From Paenibacillus ferrarius (GTDB lineage Bacteria > Bacillota > Bacilli > Paenibacillales > NBRC-103111): a DNA stretch of 64,000 nt. The DNA lies in NCBI RefSeq assembly GCF_002027705.1, contig NZ_MBTG01000056.1:62001-126000 (forward strand), written 5' to 3'. The notes below the pieces were generated by a model, which did no database searches, was not told where the DNA came from, and saw only the letters and a list, made by a program, of their open reading frames with translations. Positions 42,700-50,798 of the stretch are shown one piece after another; position 1 is the first letter of the stretch, and every line of letters starts with the position of its first letter. The position numbers were made by a program, and so were the translations under genes.

Positions 42700-44583
42700 T
42701 TAGGAGCTTGCTTTTTGAGCAAATTGACTATTGTAGAGATCTGCATAGAAGCCTTGTTGTTCCAAAAGCTCCACATGTGTGCCTTGTTCAATGACGGTTC
42801 CCTGATTCATGACGAGAATGAGGTCAGCATCACGTATCGTCGAAAGACGGTGGGCAATGACAAAGCTGGTACGATTCGCCATCAGGTTATTCATGGCTCG
42901 TTGGATAGATACTTCCGTTCTCGTATCAACGCTGCTTGTCGCCTCGTCAAGGATGAGAATCGTTGGATCCGCTAGGATAGCGCGAGCAATGGTAAGAAGC
43001 TGTTTCTGACCATGGGAGAGGTTGGATGCTTCTTCATTCAGAATCGTGTCGTACCCCTCGGGCAAAGTTCGAATGAAATGATCGGCATAAGCAGCTCGAG
43101 CTGCGTTCACGATTTCCTCTTCCGTCGCTCCGTCACGGCCATAAGCAATGTTGTCCCGAATGGTTCCATTGAACAGCCAAGTATCTTGAAGCACCATGCC
43201 GAAAAGTCCGCGCAGTTGGCTGCGTGACAGCTCGCGTGAATTCACACCGTCAATAGAAATGGTTCCGCTATTCAATTCATAGAAACGCATAAGCAGATTG
43301 ACGATTGTGGTTTTGCCGGCGCCTGTAGGTCCAACGATTGCGACGGTTTGACCGGGTTCCACGGTGATATTCATATCTTCAATCAGCGGCGTATCGGCCT
43401 TGTAAGAGAAGGCAACGTGCTCAAACTTCACAAGTCCGCGGACATTAGAAATCGAATGGACATTGGCGTTCTCCAGAACTTCTTCAGGCTCATCCAACAG
43501 CTCGAAAATACGTTCCGCCGCGGCGATGGTGGATTGAATGACATTGGCGATATTGGCAACTTGCGTAATCGGCATTCCGAATTGCCCGGAATATTGAATG
43601 AAAGCAAGGATGTCACCGATTTTAATAGCACCATTGGTAACCATGATCCCGCCGATTACACTGACAAGTACGTAGCCGATATTCCCGATAAAGGACATTA
43701 AGGGAAAAATCATCCCGGAGATGAATTGAGCTCTCCAGCCTGAATCGTACAACCGGTTATTAATTTCATTAAACTGCTCAACCGATTTGTGCTCACGGCC
43801 AAAGGCTTTGACGATCGTATGGCCCGTATACATTTCTTCTACATGACCGTTTAGTTCGCCAAGTGTTTTTTGCTGTCCTTTGAAGTACTTTTGTGAACGG
43901 GAGGCAATTATTTTGGTTCCCCAAATGCTTAATGGCAAAGTAATAATGGTAGCTAAAGTCAGCAGGGGGCTGATCGTTAACATCATCACAATGATACCTA
44001 GCAAAGTGACGATCGATGTAATCAATTGGGTTAAGCTCTGCTGCATTGTAGAACTAAGTGTATCTACATCGTTGGTAGCACGGCTCATCGTGTCCCCATG
44101 ACTGCGGGCATCAAAGAAGGACAAGGGAACCCGAGTCAGCTTCTCGCTAATCGCCTTGCGCAGATTAAATACAACCTTCTGTGTAACGCCAACCATAATC
44201 CATTGTTGGATATAGGTTAGAACAGCGCTAAGCACATAGAGCGCAGCCAAAATCAGAACGATTTGGAGAATCGCATCGAAGTCGATTTTCGCACCGGCGA
44301 CCCCTTTTAACTTGGCCACAGAGCCTTCATATAATAGGGTAGTCGCATTACCCATCAGCTTCGGACTGATAATGCTGAACATCGTGCTAAGAACAGCTGC
44401 AATAAGAACAAAAGATATCGGCAAGCGAAAGGGCTTCATAAAGCCGGCAAGCCTGCGAAGCGTTCCTTTGAAATCCTTGGCTTTTTGAACGGGTCTGCCC
44501 ATAGCCCCCATCCCGCCGCGGCCAAAGTTTCCTGGGTTGACAGCCGGAGGGGACGGACGCTCATCTTTGCGTTGCTCACTCAT
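42700..44583 (-). CDS. ABC exporter, fused permease/ATPase (second subunit)
   Basis: A half-transporter of the multidrug-exporter type, presumably forming a heterodimer with the upstream protein. The 627-aa product has a Gly/Pro-rich N-terminal extension, six transmembrane segments (about residues 50-340), Walker A GPTGAGKTT near 420, the signature LSHGQKQLLTIARA near 524 and Walker B ILILDEATS near 544. The signature is LSHGQ, not LSGGQ. Its gene overlaps the upstream gene by 4 nt. The substrate is unknown. The pair resembles B. subtilis YfiB/YfiC. Confidence 0.9.
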   Translation of the reverse strand: MSEQRKDERPSPPAVNPGNFGRGGMGAMGRPVQKAKDFKGTLRRLAGFMKPFRLPISFVLIAAVLSTMFSIISPKLMGNATTLLYEGSVAKLKGVAGAKIDFDAILQIVLILAALYVLSAVLTYIQQWIMVGVTQKVVFNLRKAISEKLTRVPLSFFDARSHGDTMSRATNDVDTLSSTMQQSLTQLITSIVTLLGIIVMMLTISPLLTLATIITLPLSIWGTKIIASRSQKYFKGQQKTLGELNGHVEEMYTGHTIVKAFGREHKSVEQFNEINNRLYDSGWRAQFISGMIFPLMSFIGNIGYVLVSVIGGIMVTNGAIKIGDILAFIQYSGQFGMPITQVANIANVIQSTIAAAERIFELLDEPEEVLENANVHSISNVRGLVKFEHVAFSYKADTPLIEDMNITVEPGQTVAIVGPTGAGKTTIVNLLMRFYELNSGTISIDGVNSRELSRSQLRGLFGMVLQDTWLFNGTIRDNIAYGRDGATEEEIVNAARAAYADHFIRTLPEGYDTILNEEASNLSHGQKQLLTIARAILADPTILILDEATSSVDTRTEVSIQRAMNNLMANRTSFVIAHRLSTIRDADLILVMNQGTVIEQGTHVELLEQQGFYADLYNSQFAQKASS

Positions 44584-46304
44584 GCGATTTCCTCCTCTGA
44601 CAGCTGCGAAGCCACAATTTCTTGATAGACAGCACAGGTATTCATCAGCTCAGCATGTGTTCCGATACCGGAGATACGGCCATCTTCCAACACGATGATA
44701 CGATTCGCATCCATGATGGTACTGACGCGTTGAGCGACGATAATTTTGGTCGCATAGTCAGTTTCATCTTTGAGTGCTGCGCGGAGCTTGGCATCCGTCT
44801 TGAAATCCAAAGCAGAAAAGCTATCGTCGAACACAAAGATATTAGGTTTGCGAGCTAGTGCTCTAGCGATGGCAAGGCGCTGCTTCTGACCTCCTGATAA
44901 ATTCGTTCCGCCTTGGGCGAGAACCGACTCAAAGCCATCTTTCAATTCAGCGATAAAATCAGCAGCTTGCGCTGTAGCCGCCGCATGTCGGATCTCTTCA
45001 TCCGTTGCAGTTTCACGTCCGAAACGAATGTTTTCGGCGATCGTCCCGGAGAAAAGCGCAGCTTTTTGTGGGACATAACCGATTTGTTCTCTTAGGCTTT
45101 CTATTTTCAGCTTATGCATAGATTGTCCGTCAATGGTAATGTCTCCTGAATCGACATCATAGAAACGTAACAGCAAATTGATGAGTGTCGTTTTCCCAGA
45201 ACCTGTGCCGCCAATAATTGCAGTAACTTCACCTGCTTCTGCGCGGAAGGAAATGTCGAGAAGCGCCGGCTGCTCGGCGCCTGGATAACTAAACGTAACA
45301 TTTTGAAACTCAATGGCGGCTTGCTTGGCATCCAAATTTTTCGCTGATTCGCTATCATGGATCGTGGACTCAAGGGCCAAAACTTCATTAATTCGAACGG
45401 CCGATGCTGATGCCCGGGGAATCATCATGAAGATCATCGTCATCATAAACATGGAAAACATAATTTGCATCGCATACTGGATGAAAGCCATTAGATCGCC
45501 AATCTGCATCTGATTGTTGTCAATCCGTATGCCGCCGTACCATAGAATGACGACAACGCCTAAATTGAATACCAACATCATGACTGGCATCATAGTAGCC
45601 ATTAAGGTATTAACTTTTACAGCGGTCTGGGTGTAGTCAAGGTTTGCCTTTTCGAATTTCTGTTTCTCATGATCGGACCGATTGAAGGCACGGATTACGC
45701 GGATGCCGGTTAAATTTTCTCGCAACACTAGGTTGATACCATCAATTTTGAGCTGTAATAATTTGAAGAGGGGGAGACCCTTGCGCATAATCCAAATGAT
45801 CGCAAGAACGAGAATCGGAATGACGGAGATTAGAACAATTGCCAGATGAGCGTCTTTGTAAGTCGCCATGATGACTCCGCCGATCAGCATCGTTGGCGCT
45901 CCGATGAACATTCGCATCATGACAATGACCTGCTGGACTTGGGCAATATCATTGGTTGTTCTTGTAATGAGCGAGGAGGTACCGAGCTTGTCGAATTCGT
46001 TCAGCGAGAAGCGCTCGACATGGCTGAAAAGCGTACGGCGCAGATCCCTGCCGAATCCTGTTGCCGTCTTGGCGAGCAAGTAGCTTGCGATGATAACACA
46101 AACCATTCCTCCCATCGCGACTAACAGCATGTAAGCTCCGTATCGAAGAATATACGAAACATCTCCTTTGACAACCCCCACATCAACAATGTCTGAAAGC
46201 AGTGTCGGCAAATACAACTGTGCCAGTGATTGCAGCAGCATTAATGCAATGACGGCAGTCACCAAAAATTTGTAAGGCTTCAAAAGTCGAAACAATTTGA
46301 ACAT
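44580..46304 (-). CDS. ABC exporter, fused permease/ATPase (first subunit)
   Basis: The first half-transporter of a heterodimeric exporter. The 574-aa product has six transmembrane segments (residues about 15-290), Walker A GGTGSGKTT near 363, the consensus signature LSGGQKQRLAIARAL near 466 and Walker B FVFDDSFSALD near 486. The residue after Walker B is Asp rather than the catalytic Glu, which is common in the degenerate site of heterodimeric exporters. ATG lies behind AAGGAGGAAAC and a -10 TATAAT lies at 46361-46366. Confidence 0.9.
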   Translation of the reverse strand: MFKLFRLLKPYKFLVTAVIALMLLQSLAQLYLPTLLSDIVDVGVVKGDVSYILRYGAYMLLVAMGGMVCVIIASYLLAKTATGFGRDLRRTLFSHVERFSLNEFDKLGTSSLITRTTNDIAQVQQVIVMMRMFIGAPTMLIGGVIMATYKDAHLAIVLISVIPILVLAIIWIMRKGLPLFKLLQLKIDGINLVLRENLTGIRVIRAFNRSDHEKQKFEKANLDYTQTAVKVNTLMATMMPVMMLVFNLGVVVILWYGGIRIDNNQMQIGDLMAFIQYAMQIMFSMFMMTMIFMMIPRASASAVRINEVLALESTIHDSESAKNLDAKQAAIEFQNVTFSYPGAEQPALLDISFRAEAGEVTAIIGGTGSGKTTLINLLLRFYDVDSGDITIDGQSMHKLKIESLREQIGYVPQKAALFSGTIAENIRFGRETATDEEIRHAAATAQAADFIAELKDGFESVLAQGGTNLSGGQKQRLAIARALARKPNIFVFDDSFSALDFKTDAKLRAALKDETDYATKIIVAQRVSTIMDANRIIVLEDGRISGIGTHAELMNTCAVYQEIVASQLSEEEIA

Positions 46305-46360
46305 AGTTTCCTCCTTAGTGAGATAGCAAGCCTGTCTGTTTCTTTCAAAATAATATGTAA

Positions 46361-46390
46361 ATTATAACACATGCCGGAGCGCTTGCTCAA
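46361..46390 (-). promoter_or_regulatory. Promoter of the ABC exporter operon (minus strand)
   Basis: On the minus strand TTGAGC (46390-46385) and TATAAT (46366-46361) are 18 nt apart, 57 nt before the gene. The region is divergent with the pyr promoter. Confidence 0.6.
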
Positions 46391-46410
46391 AGAGAAATGC
46401 GGATAAGATA

Positions 46411-46439
46411 TTGACTTATCGTGTCGAAAATGGCATAAT
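46411..46439 (+). promoter_or_regulatory. SigA-type promoter of the pyr operon, with a Spo0A-box-like heptamer
   Basis: TTGACT (46411-46416) and CATAAT (46434-46439) are 17 nt apart. The spacer contains TGTCGAA at 46422-46428, which matches the Spo0A core box but is likely chance. Confidence 0.8.
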
Positions 46440-46445
46440 GCTTTT

Positions 46446-46629
46446 AATTACATATGTACCTTTAAAAACAGTCCAGAGAGGCTGGCAAGGTAAACGATAA
46501 GAAAAGACGGGATATCGAGAATCTTAGGTTCACGATATGAACAAGCGTGGGATGTGCGCATCCTGATGCCCCGCTCTGTATCTTTATGCACTCGTAACTC
46601 CTTGCCAAGAATTGGGCAAGGAGTTTTTT
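46446..46629 (+). promoter_or_regulatory. PyrR-binding attenuator leader of the pyr operon
   Basis: PyrR, with UMP, binds the leader RNA and promotes termination. The binding-loop motif AGTCCAGAGAGGCTGGCAAG lies at 46470-46489 and is the classic PyrR target. A downstream terminator, AACTCCTTGCC with GGCAAGGAGTT plus TTTTTT, lies at 46596-46629. An antiterminator would be formed with upstream sequence. Only one such leader is visible, before pyrR. No second copy is seen between pyrR and pyrB. Confidence 0.93.
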
Positions 46630-46657
46630 GGTTATCCCGAAGGAATATGCAGCTTAT

Positions 46658-46698
46658 TCTTACGATGTCCATTTTGCTGGAGATGAACTCTCAGGAGG
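46658..46698 (+). repeat. SD-fused repeat unit before pyrR (degenerate)
   Basis: A 41-nt unit starts with TCTTACGA, has CATTTTGC in the middle and ends AACTCTCAGGAGG, the pyrR ribosome binding site. Homology continues upstream: CAGCTTATTCTTACGA here against CAGCTTACGCTTACGA in the sigE array. The hairpin is largely lost. Confidence 0.55.
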
Positions 46699-46705
46699 CG
46701 AAAAT

Positions 46706-47254
46706 ATGAACGAAACAGCGGAACATACCATTATCGATGAAATGGGCATTCGAAGAGCACTTACGCGGATTGCGCACGAGATCCTGGAAAAGAATAAGGG
46801 TGTAGAAGATTGCACCTTGATTGGGATTCGGACCCGCGGCATTTATTTAGCCAAACGCGTGGCAGAGCTTATTATGGAAATCGAAGGTGTGCCGATTCCG
46901 GTTGGCGAGATTGATATCACTTCTTACCGCGATGATCGCATCAAAGTGAAATCAGTGGAAGACGCCAGAGAAGGCGGCAACCTGCAAATCCAAGACCGCA
47001 AAATCATCCTTTTTGATGATGTTCTTTATACCGGACGAACGGTGAGAGCTGCCATGGACGCTTTGATTGATCTGGGTAGACCGCAGATGATCCAGCTGGC
47101 CGTACTTGTTGACAGAGGACATCGCGAGCTGCCCATTCGCCCCGATTATGTTGGGAAGAACGTACCTACCTCCAAAAGTGAAAGCATCGAAGTGCTGTTA
47201 ACGGAAATCGATGTTAAAGATGGGGTCATCATACTTCAACAGAGGGGGAAATAG
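46706..47254 (+). CDS. pyrR: Bifunctional PyrR: pyr operon attenuator and uracil phosphoribosyltransferase
   Basis: PyrR binds pyr mRNA in response to UMP and has weak uracil phosphoribosyltransferase activity. The 182-aa product has the PRPP-binding motif ILFDDVLYTGRTVRAA near residue 101 and the N-terminal MNETAEHTIIDEMGIRRAL of the family. The ATG at 46706 is 7 nt after AGGAGG. The open frame further upstream has no other good start. Its own leader carries the target it binds. Confidence 0.96.
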   Translation: MNETAEHTIIDEMGIRRALTRIAHEILEKNKGVEDCTLIGIRTRGIYLAKRVAELIMEIEGVPIPVGEIDITSYRDDRIKVKSVEDAREGGNLQIQDRKIILFDDVLYTGRTVRAAMDALIDLGRPQMIQLAVLVDRGHRELPIRPDYVGKNVPTSKSESIEVLLTEIDVKDGVIILQQRGK

Positions 47255-47256
47255 GA

Positions 47257-48165
47257 GTGAGCATAGTGAGTACACAAGCAGCAAGACATTTTCTGGGACT
47301 AAAAGGCGTGAGTGCAGGGGAAATAACGAGCATTCTAGATCGCGCGGTGTATTGGGAACAATCGCCAACGAAGGTGTCGAACCAGTTCCAAGGCAAATTC
47401 GTTTCCAACCTATTTTTCGAAAATAGCACCAGAACCCGCTTCTCCTTCGAGCTGGCGCAGAAACGCCTAGGAGCTGACGTGCTTAACTTCTCTGCCGCAG
47501 AATCAAGCGTGCAAAAAGGGGAGTCCATCTACGATACAGTTCGCACGCTCGAATCCATGGGAATTGATGCTGGGGTTATCCGCCTGAAGCCAAACGGTGT
47601 TCTGCAGGAGTTAGCCGAGAAAATCAAAATTCCACTAATCAATGCCGGCGACGGAAATAACGAGCATCCTACGCAAGCGCTTCTGGATTTCTATACAATG
47701 CGCAAGCAGTTCGGCGCCATCAAAGGGCTGACGGTTTCCATCATTGGTGATATCCTGCACAGCCGTGTGGCTCGCTCCAACCTATGGGGACTTATCGCCT
47801 TGGGAGCGAAAGTACAGTTCTGCGCGCCTCCAAGTATGCAAGCTCCTGAGCTGGCTGAGTTCGCACCGTATGTCTCTTTCGAGGAAGCTTTGAAAGCCGA
47901 TGTCGTCATGATGCTGCGTGTACAGCTTGAGCGCCACGACAAAGGAATTATTCGCTCGGCTGAAGAGTACCGCGAGCAGTATGGTCTGACCGTAGAACGC
48001 GTAAGCCGCATGGCGCCGCATGCGATCATCATGCATCCAGCTCCGGTGAATCGCAATGTGGAGCTTGATGATGAACTGGTCGAACATGAAAAATCGAAAA
48101 TTTTCACACAAATCGCTCATGGTGTTCCGATTCGTATGGCGGTCATTGAACGAGCTTTATCATAA
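47257..48165 (+). CDS. pyrB: Aspartate carbamoyltransferase catalytic subunit
   Basis: PyrB condenses carbamoyl phosphate with aspartate. The 302-aa product has the carbamoyl-phosphate motif FFENSTRTRFSFE near residue 52 and the aspartate-binding HPTQALLDFYT near 137. The start may be GTG 47257 or GTG 47266. Both have an acceptable ribosome binding site (AGAGGGGG or TAGGAG). It is 2 nt from pyrR. No regulatory subunit pyrI is present, as in other Bacillota. Confidence 0.95.
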   Translation: MSIVSTQAARHFLGLKGVSAGEITSILDRAVYWEQSPTKVSNQFQGKFVSNLFFENSTRTRFSFELAQKRLGADVLNFSAAESSVQKGESIYDTVRTLESMGIDAGVIRLKPNGVLQELAEKIKIPLINAGDGNNEHPTQALLDFYTMRKQFGAIKGLTVSIIGDILHSRVARSNLWGLIALGAKVQFCAPPSMQAPELAEFAPYVSFEEALKADVVMMLRVQLERHDKGIIRSAEEYREQYGLTVERVSRMAPHAIIMHPAPVNRNVELDDELVEHEKSKIFTQIAHGVPIRMAVIERALS

Positions 48166-48185
48166 AACAGGGGGATTGCATCACA

Positions 48186-49469
48186 ATGGGAATTTGGATC
48201 TTAAACGGACTTACCGTTGACGTCAATAATGTACAAGCAAAGAAACACATTTTGATCGAAAATGATAAAATCGCACAAGTGGTGGATGCGGCAAGCGGCT
48301 CAACGCCTCAGACGGAAGGGCATGAAGTTATCGATGCAGCAGGCAAACTTGTAACACCTGGTTTCATTGATATGCATGTTCATTTGAGAGAGCCAGGCTT
48401 TGAACATAAAGAAAATATTGCGACGGGCACGCGCTCTGCGGCTCGCGGCGGTTTCACAACGATCGCCTGCATGCCTAATACAAGACCAGTGATCGATACG
48501 GTTGATACCGTGAACTACATATTGGATAAAGCCGCAACAGAAGGAGTCATCCGTGTAATTCCTTACGGCACGATTACGAAGAACCAGCTTGGTCGCGAAT
48601 TGACGGATTTCGCAGCGCTCAAAGAAGCGGGCGTTATCGGCTACACCGATGACGGTGTTGGAGTGCAAAGCGCACAGATGATGAAGGATGCAATGGCTTT
48701 GGCCGCATCCATGGACATGCCAATCATCGCACACTGCGAGGATGACACGCTTGTCGTTGGAGCGCCGGTGAGTGAGGGCTCGTTTGCGAAGAAACACGGC
48801 CTGAAAGGGATTCCGAACGAATCTGAGGCGATTCATGTAGGGCGCGACATCCTGCTGTCTGAAGCGACAGGCGTTCACTACCACGTGTGCCATGTGAGCA
48901 CGGAGCAATCGGTTCGCTTGATCAGGCATGCGAAGCAGTTCGGCATCAAAGTGACTGCAGAGGTATGTCCGCATCACCTCGTGCTGTCCGATGAAGATAT
49001 TCCAGGGCTCGATGCCAACTGGAAAATGAATCCTCCGCTGCGCACGCCGCGCGATGTGCAGGCTGTCATTGAAGGTCTGGAAGACGGCACGATTGATATC
49101 ATCGTAACGGACCACGCACCGCATAGCGAAGAAGAAAAGGCCAAAGGCATGATGCTGGCGCCATTCGGCATCCTAGGATTCGAAACAGCGTTCTCGCTGC
49201 TGTATACGAAATTCGTTCTAACTGGACAATGGACGCTGGGCTTCCTTGTGGATCGGATGACGCAAAAACCGGCAGACGTGTTCGGACTTCCTTACGGAAC
49301 GCTGGAAGTGGGCCGAGCAGCGGATATCACAATCGTAGACTTGGAGACGGAGCGTGAAGTTCTGAAAGATGAGATCGTGTCGCGCAGCAAAAACACGCCG
49401 TTCATCGGTTGGAAGCTGCAAGGCTGGCCGGTTGTGACCATCGCATCCGGTAAAGTGGTTTGGTCGTAA
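48186..49469 (+). CDS. pyrC: Dihydroorotase
   Basis: PyrC cyclises carbamoyl aspartate to dihydroorotate with zinc. The 427-aa class I dihydroorotase has DMHVHLREPGFEHKE near residue 59, AHCEDD near 180, CHVSTEQSV near 231 and VTDHAPHSEEEK near 303, which carry the metal-binding residues. ATG is preceded by AGGGGG. It follows pyrB by 20 nt. Confidence 0.96.
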   Translation: MGIWILNGLTVDVNNVQAKKHILIENDKIAQVVDAASGSTPQTEGHEVIDAAGKLVTPGFIDMHVHLREPGFEHKENIATGTRSAARGGFTTIACMPNTRPVIDTVDTVNYILDKAATEGVIRVIPYGTITKNQLGRELTDFAALKEAGVIGYTDDGVGVQSAQMMKDAMALAASMDMPIIAHCEDDTLVVGAPVSEGSFAKKHGLKGIPNESEAIHVGRDILLSEATGVHYHVCHVSTEQSVRLIRHAKQFGIKVTAEVCPHHLVLSDEDIPGLDANWKMNPPLRTPRDVQAVIEGLEDGTIDIIVTDHAPHSEEEKAKGMMLAPFGILGFETAFSLLYTKFVLTGQWTLGFLVDRMTQKPADVFGLPYGTLEVGRAADITIVDLETEREVLKDEIVSRSKNTPFIGWKLQGWPVVTIASGKVVWS

Positions 49470-49625
49470 CATCCGCATAATGCGCTGTACGCGATCGATG
49501 AAATCGTGTATATTTATACAGAATGATCATTTTTTATGCAAGTCTATGCATTTCTTAGGAAGTTGTAGGCATGACATCTGCGGTTCGTGAGAATCGTTTG
49601 ACAATAGCGAAGGAGTTGAAAGAAC

Positions 49626-50798
49626 ATGCAGGCAAGATTGTTGCTGGAAGACGGCACTCTTTTTACAGGAAAATCGTTCGGTAGTGAAGGTGAATCCGTC
49701 GGCGAGGTTGTATTCAATACAGGGATTACAGGTTATCAGGAGGTGCTTTCCGATCCTTCCTACTGCGGTCAAATCGTGACGATGACGTATCCATTAGTGG
49801 GGAACTACGGTGTGATTCGGGATGACTTTGAATCCGTTCGTCCTTTCATTCATGGTTTCGTCGTGCGTGAGCATGAAGAGATTCCAAGCAACTGGAGAGC
49901 GCAATACACACTTGGCAGCTTGCTCAAAGAATACGGCATTGTGGGCATCAGCGGCATCGACACTCGTATGTTGACTCGCAAAATCCGTCACTACGGCGTT
50001 ATGAAGAGCTTATTGACAACATCCAACAAATCGGTTGCGGAATTAACGGAAATTCTTCGCGGAACTTCCCTTATGACGGATCAAGTTGCTCGTGTATCTA
50101 CCAAAAGCGTATACGGCGCGCCAGGTCACAAAGAACGTATCGTACTTGTTGACTACGGTGCAAAAAGCGGGATCATCCGCGATCTGAGCAAACGCGATTG
50201 CGACGTCGTCGTTGTCCCTCAAGATGCGACGGCTGAACAGATTCGCCGCCTTGCGCCGGACGGCGTACTGCTGTCCAACGGCCCTGGGGATCCGAAGGAT
50301 GTTCCACACGCGGTTGAAATGATCAAAGGCTTGCTCGGCGATATTCCTTTGTTCGGAATCTGCCTTGGCCACCAATTGTTCGCACTCGCTTGCGGCGCGG
50401 ATACAGATAAATTGAAGTTCGGTCACCGCGGCGGCAACCATCCTGTGAAAGATTTGGCTTCCGGTCGCTGCTACATCACATCGCAAAATCATGGCTATAC
50501 CGTAAAGGAAGATTCCGTGAACGGAACGGACCTTGAAGTAACGCACATTAACAATAATGACCGTACAATCGAAGGTTTGAAACACAAGAAATACCCTGCT
50601 TTCTCGGTGCAATATCACCCAGAGGCAGCACCGGGGCCATTCGACTCCAGCTACTTGTTTGATGATTTCATCTCGCTGATCCGTCAGCATAAGCTTGATA
50701 ACCCACAGCAGCCGCGCCAAGCGCAAATGCTTGCTCAGTGGAAAGCTTCCACGGCATCGACATCTGTGAAGGAGGAACTGCAATATGCCAAAAAATAA
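49626..50798 (+). CDS. carA: Carbamoyl-phosphate synthase small subunit
   Basis: The small subunit hydrolyses glutamine and channels ammonia to CarB. The 390-aa product has the CPSase_sm_chain N-terminal domain and a class I glutamine amidotransferase domain with the catalytic Cys in GICLGHQLFAL near residue 245, and His/Glu in YHPEAAPGP near 332. The name pyrAA is used in B. subtilis. The 156-nt gap before it has a TGTATATTTATACA palindrome but no certain promoter. It overlaps carB by 14 nt. Confidence 0.96.
   Translation: MQARLLLEDGTLFTGKSFGSEGESVGEVVFNTGITGYQEVLSDPSYCGQIVTMTYPLVGNYGVIRDDFESVRPFIHGFVVREHEEIPSNWRAQYTLGSLLKEYGIVGISGIDTRMLTRKIRHYGVMKSLLTTSNKSVAELTEILRGTSLMTDQVARVSTKSVYGAPGHKERIVLVDYGAKSGIIRDLSKRDCDVVVVPQDATAEQIRRLAPDGVLLSNGPGDPKDVPHAVEMIKGLLGDIPLFGICLGHQLFALACGADTDKLKFGHRGGNHPVKDLASGRCYITSQNHGYTVKEDSVNGTDLEVTHINNNDRTIEGLKHKKYPAFSVQYHPEAAPGPFDSSYLFDDFISLIRQHKLDNPQQPRQAQMLAQWKASTASTSVKEELQYAKK

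Noticed and set aside
48300..49124. 274-codon antisense ORF inside pyrC
   Set aside because: It is a shadow of the highly biased pyrC frame.
49520..49560. Arginine-repressor box before carA
   Set aside because: Only a partial, low-information match. Kept as a weak finding on the palindrome alone.
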